From: Lachnospiraceae bacterium
GTDB taxonomy: Bacteria > Bacillota > Clostridia > Lachnospirales > Lachnospiraceae
DNA length: 13,823 bases
Reading direction: 5' to 3'
Assembly: GCA_003520205.1 (NCBI GenBank)
Contig: DOVG01000219.1
Location: 1,741-15,563 of the forward strand
The position numbers and the translations under genes are program-made. The notes below the pieces were generated by a model. The model did no database searches. It saw nothing but the letters and a program-made list of their open reading frames with translations, and was not told the origin of the DNA. This document shows, in pieces, positions 1-6,206 of the stretch (positions within the stretch are counted from its first letter, which is position 1; each line of letters opens with the position of its first letter).

Positions 1-36
1 AGAGCAAAGAGCAAAGAGCAAAGAGACCTCTTTTTG
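1..36. repeat. Tandem AGAGCAA heptamer leading into a small hairpin and T-run
   Basis: Three perfect copies of AGAGCAA occupy bases 1-21 at the very left edge, followed by AGAGACCTCTTTTT. Each repeat junction supplies an AAAGAG that can pair with the single CTCTTT at 28-33, so the third copy forms a short stem followed by T residues. It may be a weak terminator of a gene ending to the left of the window, but that gene is not visible and the array may continue outside. Confidence 0.45.
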
Positions 37-79
37 TGATGGAATAATAGGATATATATCGTTAACAGGATATTAATAT

Positions 80-125
80 AAAACATTACACTAATCGAGT
101 TATGCGATTAGTGTAATGTTTTTTT
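80..125. terminator. Strong bidirectional intrinsic terminator
   Basis: Bases 80-97 and 105-122 form a perfect 18-bp inverted repeat (core AACATTACACTAATCG) around the loop AGTTATG. The 3' arm ends in a T-run at 119-125 and the 5' arm begins with an A-run, so it could stop transcription in both directions. It separates whatever lies to the left from the ECF-type promoter that follows. Confidence 0.85.
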
Positions 126-130
126 GTTGA

Positions 131-200
131 AATATAAAAAATAAAAAATTTTTTTAAAATTTTAAAACTTTTTGGAACTGTGCTTCGTTATATAAGTGTA
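131..200 (+). promoter_or_regulatory. ECF-type promoter, copy A
   Basis: AAAACTT (164-170) is followed after exactly 15 bases by CGTTATATAAG (186-196), preceded by a run of A and T tracts (131-163) that could act as an UP element. The same element with identical spacing occurs before 1431 and before 5314. The layout matches the -35 (AAC-containing) and -10 (CGT-containing) pattern of ECF sigma-factor promoters. Transcription would start near 198-202, about 55 bases before the AAGGAGG at 243-249. Likely target: the tiny reading frame at 258 and, by readthrough, the secreted protein at 472. Assignment to the sigma factor at 3092 is inference. Confidence 0.6.
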
Positions 201-257
201 AATCAAAAATCCTATATAGTATTTCAGGATTAAAACTTTCACAAGGAGGATATAAAA

Positions 258-403
258 ATGATTAAAAGAACGCAACGAGATTTTGAAAGATGGTAGTTGT
301 AATAATTATTACATCGATATGTATGATGTATAATAAAAATTATTATATTACGATAAGCAGTATGTATGATGGTTTTGGAAAATATAATGTTTCTGTTAAA
401 TGA
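258..403 (+). pseudogene. Tiny membrane-peptide gene, apparently split by a frameshift
   Basis: A strong AAGGAGG (243-249) is correctly placed before the ATG at 258, but that frame encodes only 12 residues (MIKRTQRDFERW) and stops at 294-296. A second frame starts at an ATG at 290 that overlaps this stop, and encodes 37 residues ending at 403. It begins with a hydrophobic stretch (VVVIIITSICMMY) and continues with a polar tail. A one-base change near 285-293 would join the two into a roughly 49-residue peptide with a basic N-terminus and one membrane-spanning segment. It could be a decayed gene, a translationally coupled pair, or a -1 frameshifting site. No family is recognised. Confidence 0.4.
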
Positions 404-471
404 TAAAAGTATATAAAAAAACTATTCATATATCTAATATTGTATGTTTATTAAATAGTTAAGGAGCAAAT

Positions 472-1215
472 ATGAATATGAAAGCCAAAAGGATTCTGAT
501 AACTATACTTACTTTATTGTTGGTTGTTTCAACTGTACATATAGATAGCTTTGCAGCTAGTAGTTCACAACAAAAGAAGGCAATAAAAGCTTATTATAAG
601 ATTCTCAGTAAGTATAGTAAGGAAATAAACAGCGTAAAAAAAGGTACATATGTATACAAAAATTCAAATGTAATAGATGGAGTTTGGAAAGATGTTATTT
701 CCAGTAGTTTATCAAGTTCCGAATATTATAAACCGGTATACTCCATAAAGGATATTAATTCAGATGGTATCCCTGAGTTAATAATAGGTGCTAAATATAA
801 ATCATATGGGACACAATATGATTATATCGGTGGTGTTTATACATTTGCTAATAAAAAAGCTGTTAAGCTGATAAATGGAGATGGAAGTCATCATGTAGTT
901 AAGATACATAAAAAAGGTATTATTGAGTTTGGCGATTTTTATGGAGCAATGCATACCGGATATAGTTATGAAAAGCTTGCAAAGAAAGGAAAAAAGCTAA
1001 AACCCGTTATTACAATTGATTGTTCATACGGAAAATATACTAAAATTATAAAGAGCGGAAAATCACAATCATCTACAAAAGAAGAATATGAAAAGTATTA
1101 TAATAAATATAAGAAAACCGAGGTAAAAATCTCATGGAATACGTTGAACAAAAAAGCTCTTACAGCAACAAAGAATGGTTATTCTTCTTATAAAGCTTAT
1201 AAGAAAAGCAAGTAG
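472..1215 (+). CDS. Small secreted protein with D-x-N-S-D-G motif (paralogue of 8400-9158)
   Basis: This is a 247-residue exported protein of unknown function. Residues 1-29 are a signal peptide: basic KAKR, then a hydrophobic core containing LTLLLVVS, then a likely cleavage site near SFAA. Residues 94-103 read DINSDGIPEL, a D-x-N-x-D-G-x-x-E loop of the kind that binds calcium in EF-hand-like and dockerin-like repeats of secreted Firmicute proteins; metal binding here is inference. The mature part is rich in Lys, Tyr and Ser. The AAGGAG at 461-466 favours the ATG at 472; an ATG two codons later is possible. The gene at 8400 shares the signal peptide, the A-S-S-S-Q-x-K-K-A-I-K start of the mature protein, the acidic loop and the T-A-T-K-N-G-Y C-terminus. 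It may be transcribed from promoter copy A, about 270 bases upstream. Confidence 0.85.
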   Translation: MNMKAKRILITILTLLLVVSTVHIDSFAASSSQQKKAIKAYYKILSKYSKEINSVKKGTYVYKNSNVIDGVWKDVISSSLSSSEYYKPVYSIKDINSDGIPELIIGAKYKSYGTQYDYIGGVYTFANKKAVKLINGDGSHHVVKIHKKGIIEFGDFYGAMHTGYSYEKLAKKGKKLKPVITIDCSYGKYTKIIKSGKSQSSTKEEYEKYYNKYKKTEVKISWNTLNKKALTATKNGYSSYKAYKKSK

Positions 1216-1248
1216 ATAAATAGTAATTGATACATAATAAACAATAAG

Positions 1249-1291
1249 GCACTATCCCAAGTTTAAAACTTTAAATGTGGATAGTGCTATT
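1249..1291 (+). terminator. Hairpin terminator after the 472 gene
   Basis: GCACTATCC (1249-1257) pairs perfectly with GGATAGTGC (1279-1287). The 21-base loop itself contains a smaller palindrome, AAGTTTAAAACTT. The downstream tract (TATTTGTT) is only moderately T-rich, so termination strength is uncertain. Position just after the stop codon and before the next promoter supports the call. Confidence 0.6.
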
Positions 1292-1311
1292 TGTTAAAAT
1301 CTTGCTATAAA

Positions 1312-1390
1312 AATTTTTTTTCTAAATTTTTTTGAAAAATTTAAACATTTATAAAACTTTTTTGAATCCTTATTCGTATATAGAGTATAA
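1312..1390 (+). promoter_or_regulatory. ECF-type promoter, copy B, upstream of the sigma-factor operon
   Basis: AAAACTT (1353-1359), 15 bases, then CGTATATAG (1375-1383) and GTATAAGAAACAAAAAA. It is preceded by A/T tracts at 1312-1352. The core and spacing are the same as copies A and C. It sits about 45 bases before the start codon of the first gene of the operon that ends with the sigma factor, which suggests autoregulation. An upstream in-frame start at 1332 would place this promoter inside the coding region, so that start is rejected. Confidence 0.65.
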
Positions 1391-1430
1391 GAAACAAAAA
1401 ACTCATATTAATACAGAAAGGAAGAAAACC

Positions 1431-2192
1431 ATGAATGACAAAAGCTCATCTTTAAAGGAAAAGTACAATAGCATAGGAAAGCACAAGAGGATGAATACTA
1501 TAGGAGAAGTTATGTTTATAGGAGGAATTATTCTCTTATTACTCGATATATATAAAAAAACCGGAAATTTCTTTATGTATATAATTGATATTGCAATTAT
1601 AGTCGGTGGAGCATATTTGATATATAAATATCCTCGTTTGGGTGAAGTTGCACCGTTAGCTAAAAAGGAACTGATTCCAAGTGTTTTATCTAATTATTTT
1701 GCAATAACTGAGTATGATGCCGAAGTACCGTCAGATATGAGGAGTAAGTATCACTTTCTGATAAAGGGTAATTATAGAGGACTTCCATTTCAGCTATATT
1801 GTGAGACGAAAGCTGATTATCAAGTTACCAATACTACTTATGATCGGTTCGGATTTGAACAGGATCAATATTGCATATGTAATATCAAAATGGAAAATGG
1901 ACCATTGCTTATAATAGATTTTGAAGGTTTCTTTAAAAATAAGTATGGTAATAATTTTGATCCAAGCAGTGTTGCGAAAAATGAAAATGAATTTCTAAGG
2001 TGTGTAAAAGAATGCACAATGGCTTCTCGCATGGGATATCAATATATAGTTGGATTTGGTAATCATCATAATCTGTTTTCAAGGTTTAATACTGACTATG
2101 ATGCAGAAATATTTAGCATAAAGACGGAAGCTGAGTTTATAGTCAGATCTATCGAGGGAACAGCTAATTATGTTATGAATATGTATAGGTAG
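1431..2192 (+). CDS. Two-helix membrane protein with a ~190-residue soluble domain, first gene of the sigma operon
   Basis: The start at 1431 is chosen because AAAGGAAG (1417-1424) is well spaced before it and the ECF-type promoter lies just upstream; the reading frame is open back to 1332, but that segment is untranslated leader. The 253-residue product has a short charged N-terminus, two probable transmembrane helices (about residues 23-40 and 47-65) joined by a short loop, and a soluble C-terminal domain of about 185 residues. Both ends of the hairpin most likely face the cytoplasm. The two-helix-plus-domain layout recalls families such as DUF3137, but I see no diagnostic motif. It is separated from the next gene by 9 bases, so the two are co-transcribed. 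Its place in the sigma operon suggests a role in signalling or envelope response; this is inference. Confidence 0.85.
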   Translation: MNDKSSSLKEKYNSIGKHKRMNTIGEVMFIGGIILLLLDIYKKTGNFFMYIIDIAIIVGGAYLIYKYPRLGEVAPLAKKELIPSVLSNYFAITEYDAEVPSDMRSKYHFLIKGNYRGLPFQLYCETKADYQVTNTTYDRFGFEQDQYCICNIKMENGPLLIIDFEGFFKNKYGNNFDPSSVAKNENEFLRCVKECTMASRMGYQYIVGFGNHHNLFSRFNTDYDAEIFSIKTEAEFIVRSIEGTANYVMNMYR

Positions 2193-2201
2193 GGATGTAA
2201 A

Positions 2202-3059
2202 ATGGGATTTATAAATGATATAAAAAATAAAACAGTAGATAAGTATAATAACGGATATGAGATTTTTATACATCAGGCAGAGGAATTGCTTGAAAGGTAT
2301 GAAGAATTAACTGAAGCTAATTGGCAGAATATTTACTGTGATTCTAATAATCTTAGTGCTATTAAAAAGCTTGCTGATGAAATAGATGCATTTATTATTG
2401 ATTTTGAAAAATGTTTTAAGCTTTCTTCAGCACTGTATTTAAATAAGCTTCCTGAAGAAGCTTATCAAATGATAGATAATATGAGAAAAGGGTATCAATT
2501 GATTAAGATATATACTGTTCTGATGCTTTGTATATATGCAAATGATTATACATATTTGGAGAGTATAATTGATATGATCGATTCCATGTTTGATCATCCT
2601 TCAGGTATTGCAGAGGTTGATTATGCGCTTAAAGGATTGTACCACATGGTTAATATACAATACCAAAATGAAAAAAGCTGGCATCATATAGGCGTATTAT
2701 ATGAAACTCTCTGGATTGATAAAAAGGAAGAAGCCATGAAGGCATCTATAAATTTCGGGCTGGCATATGATAAAATGGATTACAAGATTATGAATTCCCT
2801 TCTTCCGGCAGCAGATAATTACGATATTATAAAAAGAATAGAGTGGAATACATATATTATCGGGCTTTGTTACTATTTTCGTAATTATGCTTTTAATAGG
2901 GGGAGCGACGTATATAATCCCCAGATGTATGATGTATTAAAAAACTGTTTACAGTGGCTAGTAAATAACAGAAATGAAGATGTGAAAGCTTTTGGAAATA
3001 ATAGGATAAATGATACATATATCTACATTAATAATATGTATCGTAATTTGATGACGTAG
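2202..3059 (+). CDS. Cytosolic all-helical protein of unknown function, second gene of the sigma operon
   Basis: This 285-residue protein has no signal peptide and no convincing transmembrane helix. It appears almost entirely alpha-helical, with repeated Leu/Ile/Tyr-rich segments spaced roughly as in TPR-like or other helical-repeat scaffolds (for example around residues 75-130 and 140-200). No repeat consensus is strong enough for a firm family call. The ATG at 2202 is preceded by AGGG (2191-2194) that overlaps the stop codon of the upstream gene, an arrangement typical of translational coupling. It lies 32 bases before the sigma-factor gene. A partner or regulator of the sigma factor is possible but not shown. 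Confidence 0.8.
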   Translation: MGFINDIKNKTVDKYNNGYEIFIHQAEELLERYEELTEANWQNIYCDSNNLSAIKKLADEIDAFIIDFEKCFKLSSALYLNKLPEEAYQMIDNMRKGYQLIKIYTVLMLCIYANDYTYLESIIDMIDSMFDHPSGIAEVDYALKGLYHMVNIQYQNEKSWHHIGVLYETLWIDKKEEAMKASINFGLAYDKMDYKIMNSLLPAADNYDIIKRIEWNTYIIGLCYYFRNYAFNRGSDVYNPQMYDVLKNCLQWLVNNRNEDVKAFGNNRINDTYIYINNMYRNLMT

Positions 3060-3091
3060 AATTAATAAATGCAGTAAGGGAGAGAATCAGG

Positions 3092-5194
3092 ATGAAATAT
3101 TGCAGTAAATGTGGAGGAAAAATAGATAGTTCAGATGCTTTCTGTGCATTTTGCGGAGCAAAGCAAGCTGTTTCAATAGAGACTGCTATAGAACTTGCTA
3201 AGGTGGGAGATAATGATGGTTTTGAATATCTGTATAATAAAACATATAAAAGTTTAAAGTTCTATATAATAGAATCTTTTGATAAGATTAAGGATCAGGA
3301 TATAGAGGATATTATTCAAGACACATACTTAAAAATGATGAAAAAAATAAATACTCTTAATGATTCAAGAGGCTTTAAACAGTGGTTGAATAAAATCGCT
3401 TGGAATACGACTATAGATTTTATCCGAAAACGAGACAGGAAAGATGCTGAGGGAAATGAAAGAGGTAATATATATTTTTCGGATCTAGCGGTCGAAGATG
3501 CTGATGGTGAAATCATGGAGTATGAGGTTGAGGATGATAATCCTAATTGGCAGCCTGAGGTGGCTTATACCCAGAAGGAAACTAAGGAACTCGTTCATGC
3601 AATGATGGAGAATTTGTCAGACGAACAAAGAATGGCTCTTATCATGTTTCATATACAAGGGATGAGTATTAAAGAAATAGCTGAGATCATGGAAGTATCT
3701 GAGAATACAGTAAAGTCTCGTCTAAATTATGCACGAAAGAGTATAAAGTCTCAAGGAGAAGAACTCAGAAAGAAGGGTTACAAGCTTTACAGTTTTGCAC
3801 CACTTCCACTTTTACTTTATCTTATTCGTCTGGAAGCGAAGTATGCAGGCGTAACAGGTTTTGGAACAGTAAATGCTGCTTCAGCAGGAATGGCACCTAC
3901 TGGAGCTGTGACTGGAGGGGAAGCAGTAGTGAGTTCAACAACTACTGCAACAACGACTACAGCATCAACTTCAGCAGGTACAGTATCAGGTGAGACAACA
4001 GTAACTAGCTCAGCATCAGCAAGTACTGCAACGAGTAGTACTACAGCGTCAGGGGTATCAGGTTCAACAAGTGCAGGTGCGGTTACAGGAAGTAAAGCTA
4101 CACTTACAGCATCGACAGTAGCAAAAGCGGGAATTCCTGTGATGGCAAAAATAGCAATGGGAATAGCCGGAGCAGCAGTTGTAGTAGTTGGAACGGTTGT
4201 GTCGGTTAATATGATGAAGAATAGTAATGAACAGGAAGTTACAACAGAAATAACAACAGAGGCAACGACGGAAGAGGCAGAGCTTACAACAGAAGAGCAG
4301 ACAACTACAGAAGCAGTCACGGAAGAAGAAACAACCGAGGAAGTTGCTGATAACAAGGAAATACTTGAAACTAGTTTAAAGTCCTTGGTTGAAGAAAAAG
4401 GATACTATGAAACAGGAGCAAAGGCTGCAACTCCAACAGGCGGTGATCATGTTAAGTTTTCTGACAGAGGGTCGGGAATACTTGCAGCAAGTATAGGAAA
4501 ATATATAAATGATTCTGATGAGGCAATGCTCATCTCTTATGTAGAGGATGGAAAAGTATATATCAGTCTATATATTGTGGCTGACGGAGAAGTTAAATGT
4601 GCTTATGACCAAGGCTTATATGGATACAGTTACTATTTTGAAAAAATAATAGGAGAAGACACATATCCTTCTGAGTATGCTGAACAGTTGGAAGCTACAC
4701 TTGATAGATTATGTACTGAGGATCCAGACATAATTGATAGATCATATAGTGCTGATATAAAGAAGATAGGAAATGATTATTATTTGAGAGTATATTTTGA
4801 CGGTATGATAGATTCATTTGTTTTATACCATATTACGGAAAAAGGACTGGTTCCAACCAAAGCAATAATTCAACAAGGTGGTACAAATGGTATATCAGTT
4901 CCAGGTAAGTATGATATAGAAAATGATGATTTAGAAAAAATCAATTTCTATACTGTCAATGGGTCGAAAGCTTTGGAACTTGCTAGGTCTGGTGAAATTA
5001 AAACTAGTTTTGATAATGATTTAGCAGAAATCGGATGTGATGATATAGAATATCTGTGGCAGACTGATAATTCATATATATTTGGGGAAAACGATCAATG
5101 GTTCTTTATAGGACTTACTGACTATCAAAATGAAAATGTTATTGATAATTCTCAGAAATATAATGAAGATTTGTCGTGGTGGAGAAATAATTAG
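3092..5194 (+). CDS. Membrane-anchored ECF-like sigma factor with zinc ribbon and extracytoplasmic domain
   Basis: This 700-residue protein combines transcription and sensing parts in one chain. Residues 4-21 are a zinc ribbon with Cys4, Cys7, Cys18 and Cys21. Residues about 30-116 are sigma-70 region 2 (DIEDIIQDTYLKMMKK and the WLNKIAWN...DFIRKRDR helix). Residues about 165-218 are region 4, with the helix-turn-helix MSIKEIAEIMEVSENTVKSR. A hydrophobic stretch follows (about 236-246), then a Ser/Thr/Ala-rich linker (about 260-345), one transmembrane helix (about 354-374), a Thr/Glu repeat linker (about 383-418) and a roughly 280-residue C-terminal domain that should lie outside the membrane. 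I do not recognise that last domain. Ordinary ECF factors are about 160-200 residues and soluble, with a separate anti-sigma factor; none is encoded nearby, so the fused C-terminus may play that role. AAGGGAG (3076-3082) supports the ATG at 3092. It is the last gene of an operon with an ECF-type promoter. Confidence 0.92.
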   Translation: MKYCSKCGGKIDSSDAFCAFCGAKQAVSIETAIELAKVGDNDGFEYLYNKTYKSLKFYIIESFDKIKDQDIEDIIQDTYLKMMKKINTLNDSRGFKQWLNKIAWNTTIDFIRKRDRKDAEGNERGNIYFSDLAVEDADGEIMEYEVEDDNPNWQPEVAYTQKETKELVHAMMENLSDEQRMALIMFHIQGMSIKEIAEIMEVSENTVKSRLNYARKSIKSQGEELRKKGYKLYSFAPLPLLLYLIRLEAKYAGVTGFGTVNAASAGMAPTGAVTGGEAVVSSTTTATTTTASTSAGTVSGETTVTSSASASTATSSTTASGVSGSTSAGAVTGSKATLTASTVAKAGIPVMAKIAMGIAGAAVVVVGTVVSVNMMKNSNEQEVTTEITTEATTEEAELTTEEQTTTEAVTEEETTEEVADNKEILETSLKSLVEEKGYYETGAKAATPTGGDHVKFSDRGSGILAASIGKYINDSDEAMLISYVEDGKVYISLYIVADGEVKCAYDQGLYGYSYYFEKIIGEDTYPSEYAEQLEATLDRLCTEDPDIIDRSYSADIKKIGNDYYLRVYFDGMIDSFVLYHITEKGLVPTKAIIQQGGTNGISVPGKYDIENDDLEKINFYTVNGSKALELARSGEIKTSFDNDLAEIGCDDIEYLWQTDNSYIFGENDQWFFIGLTDYQNENVIDNSQKYNEDLSWWRNN

Positions 5195-5262
5195 AAAAAA
5201 ATATAAAAAATTTCAAAAATTATAAAACTTTTTCAAAACTTCCATCGTCTTAAGGGTATAAG
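5194..5262 (+). promoter_or_regulatory. ECF-type promoter, copy C
   Basis: AAAACTT (5224-5230), 15 bases, then CGTCTTAAG (5246-5254) and GTATAAGAACAAAAAAC, with A/T tracts from 5194. The CGTCTTA is closest of the three to the classical ECF -10. The likely transcript starts near 5256 and has a leader of about 58 bases. The leader holds a GGCC-TAAAA-GGCC inverted repeat (5275-5287), and ATCC (5293-5296) can pair with GGAT (5304-5307) across the Shine-Dalgarno site. It lies directly after the sigma-factor stop codon, with no visible terminator between. Confidence 0.65.
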
Positions 5263-5313
5263 AACAAAAAACAAGGCCTAAAAGGCCGGATTATCCAAAA
5301 GGAGGATGGAAGA

Positions 5314-6018
5314 ATGGAAATGAACAACAACAACATAACTATGAACGCAGCAATTATGGGTGGATGCATCAATCAGGAACTAATAAATTATTTGGACTAT
5401 GCAACATCAATATTTAGAAAGTCAGATGAAGTAAATGCCAGACATCAGCAGCTGGAAAGAAATTACAAGGCTGCAGAAACGAGTTTTAATGGAATCAATT
5501 CAAAGTGGAACATTATAACGATTGTATCTTCTCTGATTACATTGATGTTTATTGGTTCTTTAGCTCATGGAGTTCTAAAGATCATACTTGATATAATTCT
5601 TGTAGCCGGTGTGATAGTTGGAACACAATACCTGAAGCGTAGATTTGTGCCAAGTGAAACAGTAAAGAAAAGGTCAAAGCTTCAGACTGCAGCATCAGAA
5701 CTTGAAGTATCATTCAATGAAAAGCAGCAGCTGGATGCATATGTAGCTCAGTATTATTCAAACATACCTGAAAAATATAGAACTGCAGATGGTTTTGATT
5801 ATATGCTGAAACTTGCAAGAGCTGGAAGGATAATGAACCTGAATCAGGGTTATCAGTGTCTGGATGAAGAGGCTCTTCGTCAGGAAATGCTTCAGCAGCA
5901 GAAGGATGCCTACAATGCTCAGAAAAATGCAGCAACAGGTGCTGTTGCAGCAGCAGGCGCTATGGGTGTTATAGGTGGAGCTTTCAGATTATATAGATTT
6001 GTGTCTAAGTGGTATTAA
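5314..6018 (+). CDS. Coiled-coil protein with two central transmembrane helices
   Basis: This 234-residue protein has a strong AAAAGGAGG (5297-5305) before its ATG. An N-terminal helical, probably coiled-coil segment (about residues 25-60) leads into two hydrophobic helices (about 65-83 and 87-104). A basic KRR stop-transfer segment, a second helical segment (about 118-145) and a C-terminal Ala/Gly-rich hydrophobic tail (about 206-224) follow. The stretch IPEKYRTADGFDYMLKLARA resembles a motif common in small Firmicute membrane proteins of unknown role (I-P-x-K-Y-R-x-x-x-x-x-x-Y); this is from memory, not a search. It is the first gene after ECF-type promoter C and is followed after 17 bases by a 46-residue gene. 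A membrane-shaping or envelope-stress function would fit but is not shown. Confidence 0.85.
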   Translation: MEMNNNNITMNAAIMGGCINQELINYLDYATSIFRKSDEVNARHQQLERNYKAAETSFNGINSKWNIITIVSSLITLMFIGSLAHGVLKIILDIILVAGVIVGTQYLKRRFVPSETVKKRSKLQTAASELEVSFNEKQQLDAYVAQYYSNIPEKYRTADGFDYMLKLARAGRIMNLNQGYQCLDEEALRQEMLQQQKDAYNAQKNAATGAVAAAGAMGVIGGAFRLYRFVSKWY

Positions 6019-6035
6019 GAAAGGCAGGTTTGCCT

Positions 6036-6176
6036 ATGGATATAGAAAAGAAGGAAACGGATGTGTTCCGAGTATTTCTGTATCTGTTGAGAAAGGAACA
6101 AGAAGAATTTACAGTTTCTGTTGAGGAACAACAGAGGACATATTACAGGATACTCGAAGCATTGGAAGGAACATAA
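6036..6176 (+). CDS. 46-residue charged peptide
   Basis: A short frame of 46 residues, rich in Glu, Lys and Arg and predicted to be helical (for example VFRVFLYLLRKEQEEF). The ATG at 6036 is preceded by AAAGG about 12 bases upstream. The 5-bp hairpin AGGCA-GGTT-TGCCT (6022-6035) covers part of that site, so translation may be weak or controlled. It sits 17 bases after the previous gene and 30 bases before the next, which fits an operon member. No family is recognised, and it could be a chance frame. Confidence 0.5.
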   Translation: MDIEKKETDVFRVFLYLLRKEQEEFTVSVEEQQRTYYRILEALEGT

Positions 6177-6206
6177 ACAATCCTATTGAAAGGTGGAATC
6201 TATAAT

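Noticed and set aside
1332..1430. N-terminal extension of the first sigma-operon protein (33 extra residues)
   Set aside because: The stretch holds the ECF-type promoter element, has no ribosome binding site at 1332, and the ATG at 1431 has a well-spaced AAAGGAAG.
3817..4356. 179-codon open frame on the - strand
   Set aside because: It is the mirror of the Ser/Thr/Ala- and Thr/Glu-rich linkers of the sigma factor. The Val/Ser-rich product is a composition artefact and has no ribosome binding site.
6186..6206. TTG start seven codons upstream of the CAP protein
   Set aside because: The codons overlap the GAAAGGTGG ribosome binding site used by the ATG at 6207, and the signal peptide begins properly at the latter.
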